NCBI GenBank assembly: GCA_020540725.1
Contig: JAJBSL010000007.1
Coordinates: 1-64,000, forward strand
Reading direction: 5' to 3'
Source of the DNA: Lachnospiraceae bacterium EP-SM-12S-S03
GTDB taxonomy: Bacteria; Bacillota; Clostridia; Lachnospirales; Lachnospiraceae
DNA: 64,000 nucleotides
This document shows positions 63,714-64,000 of the stretch, in pieces. The number at the start of each line of letters is the position of its first letter. The stretch's first letter is position 1. Position numbers and translations under genes: made by a program. The notes under the pieces are model-generated. The model saw nothing but the letters and a program-made list of their open reading frames with translations, searched no databases and had not been told where the DNA came from.

Positions 63714-64000
63714 CTATTCCAAGGCAATTTTTGAAGAGATCATTTTCTTCAATCCTTCATATTGTTCCCTGTCGATGAGAATTTTATTTCCCTTTTTCGT
63801 AACAAGATCGTCTTCCATGAATTTCTTCACGGCGCGGTTTACACTCTTTACACAGAGCCCCGTGGCATCTGCCAGACTTTGCCGTCCTTCGTCAATCTGC
63901 AGAACTCCTTCTTTGTTGTACTGCACATATCGCTCTGATAAAAGAAGCGCAAGCCGATCTGCACCTTGCAGAAAAAGTGTGACCCGGCTGTTTCTCTCCT
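63714..64000 (-). CDS. Crp/Fnr-family regulator, C-terminal part (cut by the window edge)
   Basis: The frame is open to the right edge, so only the last 95 codons or so are present. They read through NSRVTLFLQGADRLALLLSERY (end of the dimer helix) into a helix-turn-helix with GRQSLADATGLCVKSVNRAVKKFMEDDLV and a short wing, KKGNKILIDREQYEGLKKMI. This is the DNA-binding domain of the Crp/Fnr family; the effector domain lies outside. It is transcribed toward the nucleoside cluster and ends 98 bases before its first gene, so it may regulate it. Confidence 0.85.
   Translation of the reverse strand, partial: ERNSRVTLFLQGADRLALLLSERYVQYNKEGVLQIDEGRQSLADATGLCVKSVNRAVKKFMEDDLVTKKGNKILIDREQYEGLKKMISSKIALE

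Overview
The window reads as the chromosome of a Gram-positive, low-to-moderate GC anaerobe of the Clostridia, most likely a gut Lachnospiraceae. The grounds are strong AGGAGG ribosome-binding sites, many lipoproteins, the era-yqzL-recO-glyS order of Bacillota, pyruvate phosphate dikinase, an oxygen-independent cobalamin pathway, and riboswitch, T-box and Fur-type control. Genus and species cannot be fixed from the sequence alone. Most genes lie on the minus strand; the exceptions are a two-component system, a LacI-type regulator and a serpin.

Layout. (1) 0.2-4.7 kb: zinc ABC importer (lipoprotein, permease, ATPase, and a binding protein with a ZinT domain nested inside it), a small Cys-rich membrane protein and a Fur-family regulator whose promoter is bracketed by two Fur-type boxes. 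(2) 4.8-8.2 kb: an alpha/beta hydrolase and ppdK. (3) 8.38-9.35 kb: a REP-associated tyrosine transposase flanked by inverted REP-like hairpins, with a related transposase-less copy at 21.74-21.83 kb. (4) 9.35-15.7 kb: glyS, recO, yqzL-like, era and an M16C peptidase. (5) 15.7-21.7 kb: YfhO-like protein, GT2 glycosyltransferase and GtrA-like flippase, divergent from an OmpR-type response regulator and histidine kinase. (6) 21.8-23.6 kb: Xaa-Pro aminopeptidase.

(7) 23.7-44.0 kb: a tightly packed run of 20 genes behind one promoter, one cobalamin riboswitch and one intrinsic terminator. It opens with an exported, lipid-anchored CbiK-type chelatase, a two-domain lipoprotein and a BtuFCD-type importer. 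It then carries nearly the whole anaerobic corrin-ring and nucleotide-loop pathway, including a CbiJ-CbiE-CbiT triple fusion and two CobU-like proteins. CbiL is not in it. The surface-exposed chelatase, lipoprotein and importer module is the most unusual part of the window.

(8) 44.0-53.6 kb: PHP-domain protein; NhaC-family transporter under a lysine riboswitch (predicted lysine importer); ribokinase and its divergent LacI-type regulator; DUF1015 protein; TrpB2 under a T-box whose specifier reads UGG (Trp); and a lipoprotein serpin. (9) 53.8-63.6 kb: a nucleoside uptake and salvage cluster, with binding protein, double-ABC ATPase, two permeases, uridine phosphorylase, deoC, cytidine deaminase, adenosine deaminase, deoB and purine nucleoside phosphorylase. 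Two internal terminators probably grade its expression. The right edge cuts a Crp/Fnr-type regulator. No tRNA, rRNA or CRISPR array was seen.
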